A DNA stretch of 64,000 bases from Hyphomicrobiales bacterium (GTDB lineage: Bacteria; Pseudomonadota; Alphaproteobacteria; Rhizobiales; Methyloligellaceae): assembly GCA_028280515.1 (NCBI GenBank), contig JANQLP010000077.1, positions 25,337 to 89,336 of the forward strand. Reading direction: 5' to 3'. Within the stretch, counting starts at the first letter, position 1. Every line of letters begins with the position of its first letter. The translations under genes were made by a program, and so were the position numbers. Shown one piece after another: positions 43,117-51,786 of this stretch. Below the pieces are notes generated by a model, which saw only the letters and a program-made list of their open reading frames with translations, ran no database searches and was not told the origin of the DNA.

Positions 43117-44076
43117 TTACGGTGTGATCGTCTTTACCGGCACGAACCGGTCGGTGAACATCGTCGAAGCCGGCGGCAAATCGTCGAGGCCGGCAAGTTT
43201 GCCGAGCTTCAAAGACTCTTCCACCCAGGCCCCCTTGAGATTGCCGTCAGGAGACAGTCCCTTGAAGGTATTGTTGTATTCCTCGGTGGCGATCTCTTTT
43301 GGCAGGCCCGTCTTTTTGGCAATGAAGTCAATCGCCCATTCCGGGTTTTTCTGCATGTAGACGATTGCGCTGTAGAGGCCAACGAGTGCTTTTTCGAGGC
43401 CTTCGGGGTTCGTCTCGATCAGCTTGTCAGAGGCGATCCACACATCCGGGAGGTTTGGCGTCATGGCTTCGCCGAGATGCACCAGGCTCTTGCCGTCACC
43501 GGCGCCGACCACCTTGTAGCTGAGTGGAGGGTAGGCGACGATCGCATCGACATTGCCCGAAAGGAGATTCGGCACCAGCCCGGCGCCACCCAGCGGAACG
43601 CGGGTCATTTCGCCCTTCGCCTGATCGGCGACCCACAGCGCGAAGAAATCGGTTGTGGAGCCGTTTGACGTGACGCCGATTTTCTTGCCGGCGAGGTCCT
43701 TCATCGCCGAGACCTTCGAATCCTTCCCGACCACGATATGCCAGCCACGCGGGGTCAGTGTGCCGGCGCTGACGATGGTCGCCTTGACACCCCGGCGCTT
43801 GGCGAGCGCATGGCCGGGAGGAAAGAAGTTGATAAGGTCGACTTCTCCCGCCGCCAGACCTTCCATCGAGGCCGAACCCCCATTGAAATTGGTGAACTCG
43901 ACCTTGACGCCGGCTTTCTCGAACAACTTCAGCTCCTGGGCCGCGATCACCGGCAGGACCGGACCATAGTTGGCAACACCGCCAATTCTGACAACACCGT
44001 CGGCGTGCGCCACTCCGAAGCCAGCCGTGGCGAAGATGGCCAGGGCGAGCGCTAGAATTTTTCTGAGACCTTTCAC
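43117..44076 (-). CDS. NMT1/TauA-type periplasmic substrate-binding protein
   Basis: 319 residues. GTG start (44076) chosen because GGGAGGA lies four bases before it and translation begins directly with a signal peptide (MKGLRKILALALAIFATAGFGVAHA); the longer upstream ATG frame would add 52 non-conserved residues. 'GPVLPVIAAQELKLFEKAGVKVEFTNFNGGSASMEGLAAGEVDL' is the NMT1-like N-lobe, then 'GKKIGVTSNGSTTDFFALW'. Relatives bind sulfonates, aromatic acids or pyrimidine precursors. First gene of the operon next to the LacI-type gene. Confidence 0.87.
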   Translation of the reverse strand: MKGLRKILALALAIFATAGFGVAHADGVVRIGGVANYGPVLPVIAAQELKLFEKAGVKVEFTNFNGGSASMEGLAAGEVDLINFFPPGHALAKRRGVKATIVSAGTLTPRGWHIVVGKDSKVSAMKDLAGKKIGVTSNGSTTDFFALWVADQAKGEMTRVPLGGAGLVPNLLSGNVDAIVAYPPLSYKVVGAGDGKSLVHLGEAMTPNLPDVWIASDKLIETNPEGLEKALVGLYSAIVYMQKNPEWAIDFIAKKTGLPKEIATEEYNNTFKGLSPDGNLKGAWVEESLKLGKLAGLDDLPPASTMFTDRFVPVKTITP

Positions 44077-44450
44077 AATATCCTCCCTTAGTTTGGGAAC
44101 ACGCATCGCAGGTTCAGCGGCCGACCGGCAGTCTCTTCTGTCCGGCGAGCTCCGCCGCGATGGGCGTGCACCAAATATTGTTGGTCGCGCTATGCGACAA
44201 CATCGCTTTTGAAGCGACGGTAAAGTGTCCACGTCCGCCGGGTGGGTGTCAAGGTATGTGCAAACGTTTTATGATAAAAAATTGGCGTAAAAACAGTGTC
44301 AACAGGATAATTTATGACCATCGATGAGGAAAATTGTGCAATCGTGTGCGCTACGAGTTATGTTTTGCCGTCGCGCACTGGCTTGGAGGACTGTAGATTG
44401 GATCGAAGATTCGAGATGAATCCGTCCATTGTCTCAAGATCAACGACTTC
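44077..44450. other. Divergent control region, TauABC-like operon / LacI gene
   Basis: 374 bases without a gene. On the minus strand a TTGACA -35 box (44252-44247) can be seen without a strong -10, and the LacI-type operator candidate at 44257-44272 lies just upstream of it. The right half, leading to the lacI-type gene, is AT-rich around 44270-44320. Confidence 0.6.
44257..44272. promoter_or_regulatory. Candidate LacI-family operator, TauABC-like operon side
   Basis: TGTGCAAACGTTTTAT with the perfect core palindrome AAACGTTT, the central CG dyad typical of LacI/PurR/CcpA-type operators. The 12 bases TGTGCAAACGTT recur at 50077-50088 upstream of the LeuCD-like operon. Confidence 0.65.
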
Positions 44451-45500
44451 ATGGAAAAGATGAGCGACAAAGCCGAGCCCGCGCCGACCGCATCGGCAAA
44501 ACCGACGGTACGGACGATCTCCAGGCTGGCGGGTGTGTCACCCTCGACAGTCTCGAGAGCATTGAAAGGCGATCCGCGTATCTCCGAGAAGACCCGTGCT
44601 GTCGTAACTGCTCTCGCCGCCGAGCATGGTTACACGCCAAATGCGATGGCTCGCGGTCTCGTCACGCGAACAAGCGGCGTCGTCGGTATTGTCCTGGGCG
44701 ACATGAAGAACCCCTTCTACGCCGAACTTTTTGAGTCGCTCCATGAAAGGCTGGCGGCGATCGGCAAGTACCCCATGCTTCTGCATGTCGGTGGCGAGAC
44801 ACTTGATTCGGAGGGGATCAAGCCGATCCAGCAATATCAGATGGATGGGTGCATCATCGCCGCGGCACGACTTTCCTCGAAAGCCGCGGCAACCTGCGCC
44901 ACGAACCAATTGCCCATGGTGATGATCAACCGGGTGGCGCGCATCCACTCCTGCACGGTCTCCTGCGACAATTACGCGGGCGGTGTGATGGCCGGCGAAT
45001 TGCTGATCGGGGCCAAGCATCAGCGCATAGCCTTTATCGCCGGACGGGAAGACACCTCGACAAGCGAGGATCGCGAAAGTGGCTTGCGGCGGGCGCTGCG
45101 CAAGGCCGCACTCGACCTCGTCGGCTGGTCGCGTGGCCACTACACTTATGAAGGCGGCTTCGCGGCGGCGGAGGAGTTGCTGGCGACGTCTCGCCCAGAC
45201 GCCATATTCGCCGCAAACGACATCATGGCACTCGGCGCCATCGATGCGATATACAAGCGCGGACTTCGCATCCCCGATGATATCTCGGTGATTGGCTTTG
45301 ACGACATTCGCCAGGCGCGTTGGCGACACTATGAGTTGACGACGATCGCGCAGCCGGTCGAAGCGATGATCACGCGTGCGCTGGCGCTTCTCGTGGAGCG
45401 CATGGAGAATCCCGATCTATCCGGCGAGAGCATCTCGATACAGGGCGAGGTGCGACTGCGAAAGTCGGCCCGCCTGCCAGTGGAACTCAGCGCTGACTGA
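44451..45500 (+). CDS. LacI-family transcriptional regulator
   Basis: 349 residues. HTH '[45 protein letters not shown]' near residues 23-65, including the hinge helix, then a periplasmic-binding-like effector domain ('[22 protein letters not shown]', '[34 protein letters not shown]'). It diverges from the TauABC-like operon and converges with the HisD-like gene. The two AACGTT operators (44257-44272 and 50076-50094) bracket its presumed regulon. The effector is unknown, probably the transported acid or an intermediate. Confidence 0.92.
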   Translation: MEKMSDKAEPAPTASAKPTVRTISRLAGVSPSTVSRALKGDPRISEKTRAVVTALAAEHGYTPNAMARGLVTRTSGVVGIVLGDMKNPFYAELFESLHERLAAIGKYPMLLHVGGETLDSEGIKPIQQYQMDGCIIAAARLSSKAAATCATNQLPMVMINRVARIHSCTVSCDNYAGGVMAGELLIGAKHQRIAFIAGREDTSTSEDRESGLRRALRKAALDLVGWSRGHYTYEGGFAAAEELLATSRPDAIFAANDIMALGAIDAIYKRGLRIPDDISVIGFDDIRQARWRHYELTTIAQPVEAMITRALALLVERMENPDLSGESISIQGEVRLRKSARLPVELSAD

Positions 45501-45517
45501 AGCCGGGCCCGACCCTG

Positions 45518-46819
45518 TTATTCGGCTTGCTGCCGCATCCGGTCCGGCGGACCATAGCGGCGCACCCTCAAGTCCGCCTGCTCCTTGTGGCCGGCAAACC
45601 GTTCAATTTCGCAGAGCCGCGAACAGTATTCACCCACCAGGACGCTCGCTTCAGGCGTACAGCGCTGATAGGTGACCGTCTTCAGGAACTTGCCGACCCA
45701 CAGACCGCCGGTATAACGGGCGGCTCCGAGTGTCGGCAGGGTATGGTTGGTTCCAATCACCTTATCGCCATAGGCGACGTTTGTTTCCGGGCCGACAAAA
45801 AGCGAACCGTAGTTGCGCATTGATTCGAGGAAAAAACCCGGGTCGCGGGTCAGCACCTCGACATGCTCAAAGGCGAGCCGGTCGGCTTCAGCGAGCATTT
45901 CTTCGTCGTTGGCGCAAAGAATGATCTCGCCATAGTCGCGCCAGGCAACCGAAGCGATTTCGGCCGTCTCCAGTACGTCAAGTTGACGTTCAATTTCATG
46001 CGGCAGCTCTCTTGCGAGCCGTTCCGAGGTCGTGAGGAGTACAGCCGGCGAAGTCGGACCATGCTCGGCCTGACCCAGCAGGTCTGTCGCAACCATTTCC
46101 GCATCCGCGGTGTCGTCGGCAATGATGAGGACTTCGGTTGGCCCGGCGAGCAAATCGATGCCGACGCGCCCGAAGAGCTGACGTTTGGCTTCCGCGACAT
46201 ATGCGTTGCCGGGACCGACCAGCATATCCACCGGACCGAGGCCTGCCACACCAAGCGCCATGGCCGCGATGGCCTGAACGCCTCCGATCAGATAAATCTC
46301 GTCGGCGCCGGCCATGCTCATCGCGGCAATCGTCTCCGCATGAGGCTGACCGTTGGTCGGCGGTGTGCAGGCGATCACTTTGCGGCAGCCGGCTGCGCGC
46401 GCGGTGACAATACTCATATGCGCAGATGCAACCATCGGATAGCGCCCGCCGGGCACATAGCAACCAACCGAATCGACCGGGATATTCCTGTGTCCGAGCA
46501 CAACGCCCGGCAGCGTTTCCACCTCGATATCGTTTAGCGCCTCGCGTTGCGCTTGCGCGAAACAGCGAATCTGTTCTTGCGCGAATGCGATGTCGTCTAT
46601 TGTCCGCTGAGGCAGGCTGTCCACCGCATCGCGGATTTCGTCATCACTCAAGCGGAAACTGGGCGGGTTCCAGCTGTCAAATCGCTCCGACATTTCCCGC
46701 ACGGCGTCCTCGCCGTTTTCTTCAATATCGGTGATTAGGGCTTCGACCGCTTTTCGAAGCGTGGTTTCGTCCTGCCTGTGGCTGGACCGTCCTGGTGCGG
46801 ATTTTAAATGGCGCGGCAT
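45518..46819 (-). CDS. HisD-family dehydrogenase, HpsN-like (not histidine synthesis)
   Basis: 433 residues. '[16 protein letters not shown]' (202-217), QAEHG (250-254, zinc-ligand Gln and His), 'NHTLPT' with the second catalytic His, and '[17 protein letters not shown]'. The last block is that of sulfopropanediol 3-dehydrogenase (HpsN)-type paralogues; true HisD has a different sequence there. HpsN oxidises a primary alcohol to a carboxylate in two NAD-linked steps. There are no other his genes nearby. It is the last gene of the LeuCD-like operon. Start at 46819 is favoured by AGAGAGG just upstream; 46840 is possible. Confidence 0.82.
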   Translation of the reverse strand: MPRHLKSAPGRSSHRQDETTLRKAVEALITDIEENGEDAVREMSERFDSWNPPSFRLSDDEIRDAVDSLPQRTIDDIAFAQEQIRCFAQAQREALNDIEVETLPGVVLGHRNIPVDSVGCYVPGGRYPMVASAHMSIVTARAAGCRKVIACTPPTNGQPHAETIAAMSMAGADEIYLIGGVQAIAAMALGVAGLGPVDMLVGPGNAYVAEAKRQLFGRVGIDLLAGPTEVLIIADDTADAEMVATDLLGQAEHGPTSPAVLLTTSERLARELPHEIERQLDVLETAEIASVAWRDYGEIILCANDEEMLAEADRLAFEHVEVLTRDPGFFLESMRNYGSLFVGPETNVAYGDKVIGTNHTLPTLGAARYTGGLWVGKFLKTVTYQRCTPEASVLVGEYCSRLCEIERFAGHKEQADLRVRRYGPPDRMRQQAE

Positions 46820-46963
46820 AGCCCTCTCTTGTTGCTGCATGGTTTGGGGTGGTGGGTGAGTGCACGGGAAATGCTCATCGGAATGCCTCGCGAGTGGCGC
46901 TTGTTTTGAGGAACGGCAGTTGCGTTGACTTGTGGTGAGGCGCCGCCCGTGCGGCGGTCGAGA

Positions 46964-47923
46964 TCATCTCTTGCGCTCCTTCATCACGTCCGCGGCGGCC
47001 GCGTCGGGCGCCTTTTTGTGGACGGAAAGCGCCATCAGCCGGCGGTCGCGCCATGCCGCACGGTCGGCAAGGGCTGAGGCCGGCAGGCTCTCCCGCCGAT
47101 CCGCCTCGATCCTTGCGACCAGTTCCGGACCCCATGGACGCGCGGCCCCTCGCTCCTGTGCGAAGCGCAGATACATCGGTCCAAGCCGGTCCACATAGTC
47201 GGCGATTCCGCCGGGCGCATTCAGATCGATCGTCTCAAACGGTCCCATGAACGACCAGCGCAGGCCGAGGCCATGGCACACTGTCCGGTCCACGTCCTCC
47301 GCCGTGGCGATGCCGTCCTCAACAAGACGAAAGGCCTCATGCAGAAGCGCGCCCTGAAGCCGGTTGAGGACGAAGCCGTCGATTTCCTTCTTGAGGCGGA
47401 CTGTCACCTGGCCGACCCCGGAAAGGAGGTCGTCCGCAGCCGCAATCGCTTTCTCGCTGGTCCACGGCGCCGGTACAATCTCGACGATCGGCAGCAGGTA
47501 AGGCGGATTTGCCGGATGCGCGACAAGACAACGGGCGCGACCGCCAAGTGGCTCCGCGATCGTGCTGATCGGGATGCCGGACGAGGACGTGGCGAGAATT
47601 GTTTCAGGCGCCGCAATCCGGTCGAGTTCAGCGAAGATCTCGCGTTTGACCGACACCCTTTCGGGCCCGCTCTCCTGCACATAGCCGGAGCCGTCCACCG
47701 CCGTTTCCAGGGACCCGTATGCTGCTATTCGGGCGCGCAGATCGCTATCCGATTCGATCAGACCGAAGGAAACGAGTTCAGGGAGAATCGTGTCGATGCG
47801 CCGAAGCGCGGCTTCGCTCTGACCCGGCTTCGCATCGAAAAGCGCAACCTCATGACCCGCGCGTGCAAACGCGATGGCCCATCCATGTCCGACAAGGCCG
47901 GTCCCGACTACAGCAATCTTCAT
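46964..47923 (-). CDS. 3-hydroxyacyl-CoA-dehydrogenase-fold dehydrogenase, lambda-crystallin (CRYL1)-like
   Basis: 319 residues. NAD-binding GTGLVGHGWAIAF (7-19), 'ATSSSGIPISTIA', catalytic His in 'CLVAHPANPPYLLPIVEIVP' and 'DGFVLNRLQGALLHEAFRLVEDG'. The NPPY(L/Y)xPxVE pattern fits L-gulonate 3-dehydrogenase/lambda-crystallin and carnitine dehydrogenase rather than the CoA-specific enzymes ('HFFNPAPLM' in the paralogue at 20165). So it likely oxidises a free 3-hydroxy acid. Lies between the LeuD-like and HisD-like genes in the same operon. Confidence 0.85.
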   Translation of the reverse strand: MKIAVVGTGLVGHGWAIAFARAGHEVALFDAKPGQSEAALRRIDTILPELVSFGLIESDSDLRARIAAYGSLETAVDGSGYVQESGPERVSVKREIFAELDRIAAPETILATSSSGIPISTIAEPLGGRARCLVAHPANPPYLLPIVEIVPAPWTSEKAIAAADDLLSGVGQVTVRLKKEIDGFVLNRLQGALLHEAFRLVEDGIATAEDVDRTVCHGLGLRWSFMGPFETIDLNAPGGIADYVDRLGPMYLRFAQERGAARPWGPELVARIEADRRESLPASALADRAAWRDRRLMALSVHKKAPDAAAADVMKERKR

Positions 47924-47960
47924 GTCAACCGCCGGATATGCATTGTGCTTGCTTTTGTTT

Positions 47961-48566
47961 TCATTCCGACCATGGATGACGACCTAAATAGGCTTCTTCG
48001 AATTCGTCGATGGTGCTCCGCAGACTGTGCGTTGCATCGATCTTGCTGCGTCCCAGGAGCAGGTTTTCGTGAGCGGCGCTGTCAATGTCGAATGAAAAGC
48101 AGATGCCGTCGGGAAGCGTGACCTGCTGCGTCTCCAGATCGACGGCAAGCGTTGCGGGCCCGCCTTTGACGTGCTGGAGCAGGTGCATCACCTCATGCTC
48201 TTCCAGAACGACCGGCAGAAGGCCGTTCTCGTGTGCATTGTTGCGAAAAATGTCGCCGAAGGAGACCGCGATTACGGCCTGGTATCCGGCGTCGATAAGG
48301 GCCCAAACCGCGTGTTCGCGTGAGGAACCGCAGCCGAAGTTATCAAGCGTTACCAAAATGGCGGCGCGCTCTGCCTCCGGCCCGTTCAGTGGAAAGCTTT
48401 CGTGTTCACGACCTTCCGGGTCGAACCGCATGTCGCGGAACAGCGTATCGGCGAACCCGTCGGACCGGTTCCGATAGAGATAACGTGCCGGTACGATCTG
48501 GTCGGTATCCACATTGCCTATTTCAAGGCCGACAGCGAGACCGTGTATTTTCTGTACTGGCTTCAC
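47961..48566 (-). CDS. LeuD-like small subunit of an aconitase-family hydro-lyase
   Basis: 201 residues. 'GNVDTDQIVPARYL' and 'NFGCGSSREHAVWALIDAGYQAVIAVSFGDIFRNNAHENGLLPV' are the swivelling-domain signatures of 3-isopropylmalate dehydratase small subunits and related dimethylmaleate/citraconate hydratases. The best start is GTG 48566 (MKPVQKIHG), with GAGGAG eight bases upstream and 11 bases after the LeuC-like stop. An ATG much further upstream would overlap the large-subunit gene. In a catabolic operon, not with leuB. Confidence 0.87.
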   Translation of the reverse strand: MKPVQKIHGLAVGLEIGNVDTDQIVPARYLYRNRSDGFADTLFRDMRFDPEGREHESFPLNGPEAERAAILVTLDNFGCGSSREHAVWALIDAGYQAVIAVSFGDIFRNNAHENGLLPVVLEEHEVMHLLQHVKGGPATLAVDLETQQVTLPDGICFSFDIDSAAHENLLLGRSKIDATHSLRSTIDEFEEAYLGRHPWSE

Positions 48567-48577
48567 CTCAGCGCTCC

Positions 48578-49993
48578 TCAAGCCTCGCCGCCGGCGATGG
48601 ATTTGCGCGGATCGACGATGCGACCTGCCACAGCGGCGGCGGCGGCCATGGCCGGGCTCATCAAATGTGTGCGAGCGCCTCGCCCCTGACGACCGGCAAA
48701 ATTGCGGTTTGAGGTGGATGCACAGCGCTCGCCCGGACCAACCACATCGACACCGTTCATCGCGACACACATTGAACAGCCTGGGTCGCGCCATTCGACA
48801 CCGGCCTCGACAAATACACGGTCGAGACCCTCTGCCTCGGCTGCGGCCTTCACGCTCATCGAACCCGGTACAACCATTGCCGGTATTTTCGTCTTCCGTC
48901 CTTTGAGTATCTCCGCCGCCGCGCGCAGGTCCTCGATACGGCTATTCGTGCAGGACCCTATGAAAACCCGATCTACCGCGATCGATTCCATCGGTGTTCC
49001 CGGCTTGAGATTCATGTAGTCCAGCGCGCGGATCATTCGCGCCCGGCGCTCGGCATCCGGCTCGCCTTGCGGATCCGGTACCGCCGCCGTAACGGGAACG
49101 GCGTCTTCCGGGCTGGTGCCCCAGGTCACAGTAGGGGAGACGTTGCCGGTCTCGATCCGGACCTCGCGATCGAATGCTGCATCGCTGTCGCTCGTGAGCG
49201 TTTGCCAATGCGCCACGGCGCGACCCCAGTCTGCGCCGGACGGTGCGAACGGTCTGCCCTTCAGATAGGCGACGGTCTTGTCGTCCGGCGCAATGAGACC
49301 GGCTCTTGCGCCCGCTTCGATTGACATGTTGCAGAGGGTAAGCCGGCCTTCCATTGACAGCGCTTCAATACCCGACCCGGCGTATTCGATGACGTGACCG
49401 GTCGCACCGCCGGCGCCGATCGTCCCGATTATGTGGAGGATCATGTCTTTTGCCGTCACCCCGACGTCGGCCCGGCCATCGAGCGTGATTCTCATCGTCT
49501 TCGGTCGAGCCTGCCAAATAGTCTGGGTGGCGAGAACATGTGCGACTTCGCTCGCACCGACGCCAAAGGCAAATGCGCCAAGTGCACCATGGGTTGAAGT
49601 GTGCGAATCTCCGCAGACCAGAAGGAAGCCCGGCAGGGTCAGCCCCAGTTCGGGGCCGATAACGTGGACAATTCCCTGATGTTGATGTCCGAAGCCGAAG
49701 GATCGGATGTTGTGGCGTTTTGCGTCCTCGTCGAGGCGAAGGACCATTGCCCTGCGCTCCGGGTCCGTTAACCCGTCAAGTCCGTCACGGGTAGGGACAT
49801 AGTGATCCGCGGTGCCGAATGTCTTATGGGGAGATTTGACCCGATGCCCTTCGAGTTCGAGCTTCTCGAAGGCCTGCGACGTCCCGTCATGGATGAAATG
49901 CCGGTCCACATAAAGGAGGGACTCGCCGTTTTCCGAGACCTTTATTTCGTGGGTGTCCCAGATCTTCTCGAAAAGCGTCTTGCCGCCTGTCAT
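48578..49993 (-). CDS. LeuC-like large subunit of an aconitase-family hydro-lyase
   Basis: 471 residues. '[34 protein letters not shown]' and the cluster Cys residues in '[16 protein letters not shown]' and '[11 protein letters not shown]', the three ligands of the [4Fe-4S] cluster. With LeuD it would dehydrate/rehydrate a 2-hydroxydicarboxylate. Sequence does not separate isopropylmalate isomerase from dimethylmaleate or citraconate hydratase; context (HisD-like, CRYL1-like, LacI) argues for catabolism. Start 49993 ([10 protein letters not shown]) has GGAAAGAA upstream; a longer frame adds 30 non-conserved residues. Confidence 0.88.
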   Translation of the reverse strand: MTGGKTLFEKIWDTHEIKVSENGESLLYVDRHFIHDGTSQAFEKLELEGHRVKSPHKTFGTADHYVPTRDGLDGLTDPERRAMVLRLDEDAKRHNIRSFGFGHQHQGIVHVIGPELGLTLPGFLLVCGDSHTSTHGALGAFAFGVGASEVAHVLATQTIWQARPKTMRITLDGRADVGVTAKDMILHIIGTIGAGGATGHVIEYAGSGIEALSMEGRLTLCNMSIEAGARAGLIAPDDKTVAYLKGRPFAPSGADWGRAVAHWQTLTSDSDAAFDREVRIETGNVSPTVTWGTSPEDAVPVTAAVPDPQGEPDAERRARMIRALDYMNLKPGTPMESIAVDRVFIGSCTNSRIEDLRAAAEILKGRKTKIPAMVVPGSMSVKAAAEAEGLDRVFVEAGVEWRDPGCSMCVAMNGVDVVGPGERCASTSNRNFAGRQGRGARTHLMSPAMAAAAAVAGRIVDPRKSIAGGEA

Positions 49994-50075
49994 CCTGTTC
50001 TTTCCGGCTCGCCGGCCACTTGATTGTGTTTGCCGAGGGCGACAAACGACGGCGCAGCATATAGGGGTTTTGTAG

Positions 50076-50094
50076 TTGTGCAAACGTTCGCATA
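50076..50094. promoter_or_regulatory. Candidate LacI-family operator, LeuCD-like operon side
   Basis: The motif TGCAAACGTTCGCA is a near-perfect palindrome (12 of 14 positions symmetric) around AACGTT, 83 bases upstream of the LeuC-like start. Its TGTGCAAACGTT part is identical to the site beside the LacI gene. Confidence 0.65.
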
Positions 50095-50284
50095 GATTGT
50101 TAACGGATGAGCGTCCGTTTGTCGAGTTGAGCGCGACAAATGCGAGTTCTGCCCCCAGAGAAGATGGAAACTGCGCAGGACCTCTGACGCCTTTTGCAGG
50201 TTTGAACCGGACATTTCCACATCACATGCATGCGGAAAAGCCGAGCGTCATGAGCTACGGAAGCCATCATGGTGTTTGCGTTCG

Positions 50285-50375
50285 CGAAAAAGCTCTCAGA
50301 TCTGCCTGTATCCGGCGCCACCCGTTGGATCGGTGCCCGCGATTGTCAGTGTGCTCGAAACTTCCGGAAGGGACA
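50285..50375 (-). pseudogene. Frameshifted remnant of thiD (hydroxymethylpyrimidine kinase) N-terminus
   Basis: On the minus strand, starting at about 50349, the frame reads LTIAGTDPTGGAG, the hallmark N-terminal substrate/nucleotide loop of ThiD. One missing base at about 50310/50311 then breaks the frame. Restoring it gives IQADLRAF (to about 50288), the next ThiD residues. Beyond that no ThiD similarity continues, and no start codon is placed properly. So this is a truncated, frameshifted piece, directly downstream of yjbQ on the same strand, whose product has been linked to thiamine phosphate synthesis. Confidence 0.75.
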
Positions 50376-50428
50376 GGTCGTCTTGATTCTTCCGGAATTG
50401 CCTGGGTGCTGTTGGATGAGGCCTGTGT

Positions 50429-50878
50429 TCATTGACCTTCGAAATGCAGAACGATCTCGCGTGGCCGCGGCTTTCGACGATGCTCGAAGAGAAAGATGCC
50501 CTGGTAGCGTCCGAGCAACAGCTCGCCTTCGAAAACCGGGACCGCCAGATTGGTTTGCGTGAGCGCGCCCTTGATGTGGGCGGGCATGTCGTCCGGGCCT
50601 TCCGCGTCATGACGGTAGAGCTTGATGTCTTCAGGCGCTTGCGCCGCGAAGAAGTCCTCCAGATCGCGCACAACGTCGAAGTCTTCGTTTTCCTGGATCA
50701 GAAGCGAGGCCGATGTGTGACGTATAAACAGCGTCAGCAGCCCGGCCGACAGGGAGTTGGCTTCGGCCCAATCCTTAATTTCACCGGTGATCTCATAAAG
50801 CCCTTGTCTGGGCGCGGTGACGGTATGACGCGCCTGGGCGAACATCTTGGAGTTTTGGGGCGATGTGACCGCATCCAT
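50429..50878 (-). CDS. YjbQ/UPF0047 family protein (secondary thiamine-phosphate synthase)
   Basis: 149 residues. 'LFIRHTSASLLIQENED' in the middle and 'LGRYQGIFLFEHR' near the C-terminus match UPF0047; the last motif usually reads LGTWQ, so two residues differ. YjbQ proteins show weak thiamine-phosphate synthase activity and form small trimers. Start 50878 (MDAVTSPQ) is favoured over ATG 50887 because AAGGA lies eight bases upstream of it. A thiD remnant follows on the same strand, which suggests a former thiamine-salvage pair. Confidence 0.87.
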   Translation of the reverse strand: MDAVTSPQNSKMFAQARHTVTAPRQGLYEITGEIKDWAEANSLSAGLLTLFIRHTSASLLIQENEDFDVVRDLEDFFAAQAPEDIKLYRHDAEGPDDMPAHIKGALTQTNLAVPVFEGELLLGRYQGIFLFEHRRKPRPREIVLHFEGQ

Positions 50879-50983
50879 ATCAATCATCCTTAGTGGTGGG
50901 GCATGTCCGGCTCTACATGGTGCGCCCATGCGTCGATGCGGATCTCGAGAACTCCCCGGTTGTTCTTGAACATTGCACAGTTC

Positions 50984-51196
50984 TCATGGGCCATTGCGCC
51001 CAGCCAACTCGTTCTCAATGATGCCAACTTCTGCGAATTGATGTTCCAGCGACCGGTCGGTCAGTATGCCGCTATCGATCAGCTTGCGAAGCTCGACGAG
51101 CTTCGTCTCAAGTTCGGTGTTAGTGAACTTGGCCCAAGGGTTGGCTTCCTTCGGCGGCAAACTCGTTTCCCGGTTCGCGGACAGTCTTTGTGTCAT
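50984..51196 (-). CDS. Small hypothetical protein coupled to nfuA
   Basis: 70 residues. Its ATG overlaps the nfuA stop (ATGA, 51196-51193). The sequence is charged and helical ('TELETKLVELRKLIDSGILTD') with no Cys and no membrane segment. No family is recognised. Coupling to nfuA and a well-formed frame make it a credible small gene, possibly acting with Fe-S assembly. Confidence 0.5.
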   Translation of the reverse strand: MTQRLSANRETSLPPKEANPWAKFTNTELETKLVELRKLIDSGILTDRSLEHQFAEVGIIENELAGRNGP

Positions 51197-51744
51197 ACCG
51201 GCCGAACTTCAATCACTTCCGGAACAAAGTGGCGCAACATGTTCTCGATCCCTGCTTTCAGCGTTGCGGTTGAACTCGGGCAACCCGAACAAGCCCCCTG
51301 CATATGCAGATACACCACGCCTTCCTCGAAGCTGTGAAACAGGATATCGCCGCCGTCCTGGGCGACCGCCGGGCGGACGCGCGTATCGAGGAGTTCCTTG
51401 ATTTGAGCGACGAGTTCGTCGTCCTCGTCGGACGCGGTGTGCGCGGAAACCACGTCGCCATCGGTGAAAAGCGGCGCGCCGGACGTGAAGTGCTCCATAA
51501 TCAGGCCAAGCACTGGCGGCTTTAGAGCCTGCCACCCCTGATCATCGGTCTTGGTTACGGTAATGAAGTCGGCGCCGAAGAAGACGCCGTTGACGCCGGC
51601 AATCTCGTACAAACGGCCGGCTAACGGCGAAGCGGCGGCATCCTCCTGTGTCGGAAAGTTGGCGGTGCCGCTTTCCATCACGGGCTGGCCTGGCAGGAAC
51701 TTTAGCGTCGCAGGGTTCGGGGTCTCTTCGGTCTGGATGAACAT
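51193..51744 (-). CDS. NfuA-like Fe-S carrier protein
   Basis: 183 residues. The N-terminal Nfu_N domain ('MFIQTEETPNPATLKFLPG') is the alphaproteobacterial/mitochondrial type, and the C-terminal NifU domain carries the cluster ligands Cys152 and Cys155 in 'GACSGCPSS'. NfuA delivers [4Fe-4S] clusters to client enzymes. AAGGAG lies nine bases upstream. Neighbours (NDH-2, SdhB, FdxA, Rrf2 regulator) fit an Fe-S/respiration group. Confidence 0.92.
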   Translation of the reverse strand: MFIQTEETPNPATLKFLPGQPVMESGTANFPTQEDAAASPLAGRLYEIAGVNGVFFGADFITVTKTDDQGWQALKPPVLGLIMEHFTSGAPLFTDGDVVSAHTASDEDDELVAQIKELLDTRVRPAVAQDGGDILFHSFEEGVVYLHMQGACSGCPSSTATLKAGIENMLRHFVPEVIEVRPV

Positions 51745-51786
51745 GGTGCAATACTCCTTGTTTGATCGATCGGTTCACTTGAGCGT

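Larger units (their letters stand above)
49994..50428. other. Control region and pseudogene upstream of the LeuCD-like operon
   Basis: 435 bases without an intact gene. It holds the LacI-type operator at 50076-50094 with a TATATG -10-like hexamer just downstream (minus strand), and a decayed thiD 5' end (50285-50375). Nothing else is recognised between 50100 and 50280. Confidence 0.6.

Noticed and set aside
45518..49993. Histidine and leucine biosynthesis genes (hisD, leuC, leuD)
   Set aside because: No other his or leu genes are present. The HisD-like sequence has the HpsN-type C-terminal block, and the operon has a LacI-type operator and a catabolic dehydrogenase.
50296..50673. A 125-codon minus-strand frame that includes the ThiD-like stretch
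   Set aside because: Most of it is the wrong frame inside yjbQ. Only the part beyond the yjbQ stop resembles ThiD, so I call a pseudogene fragment rather than a gene.
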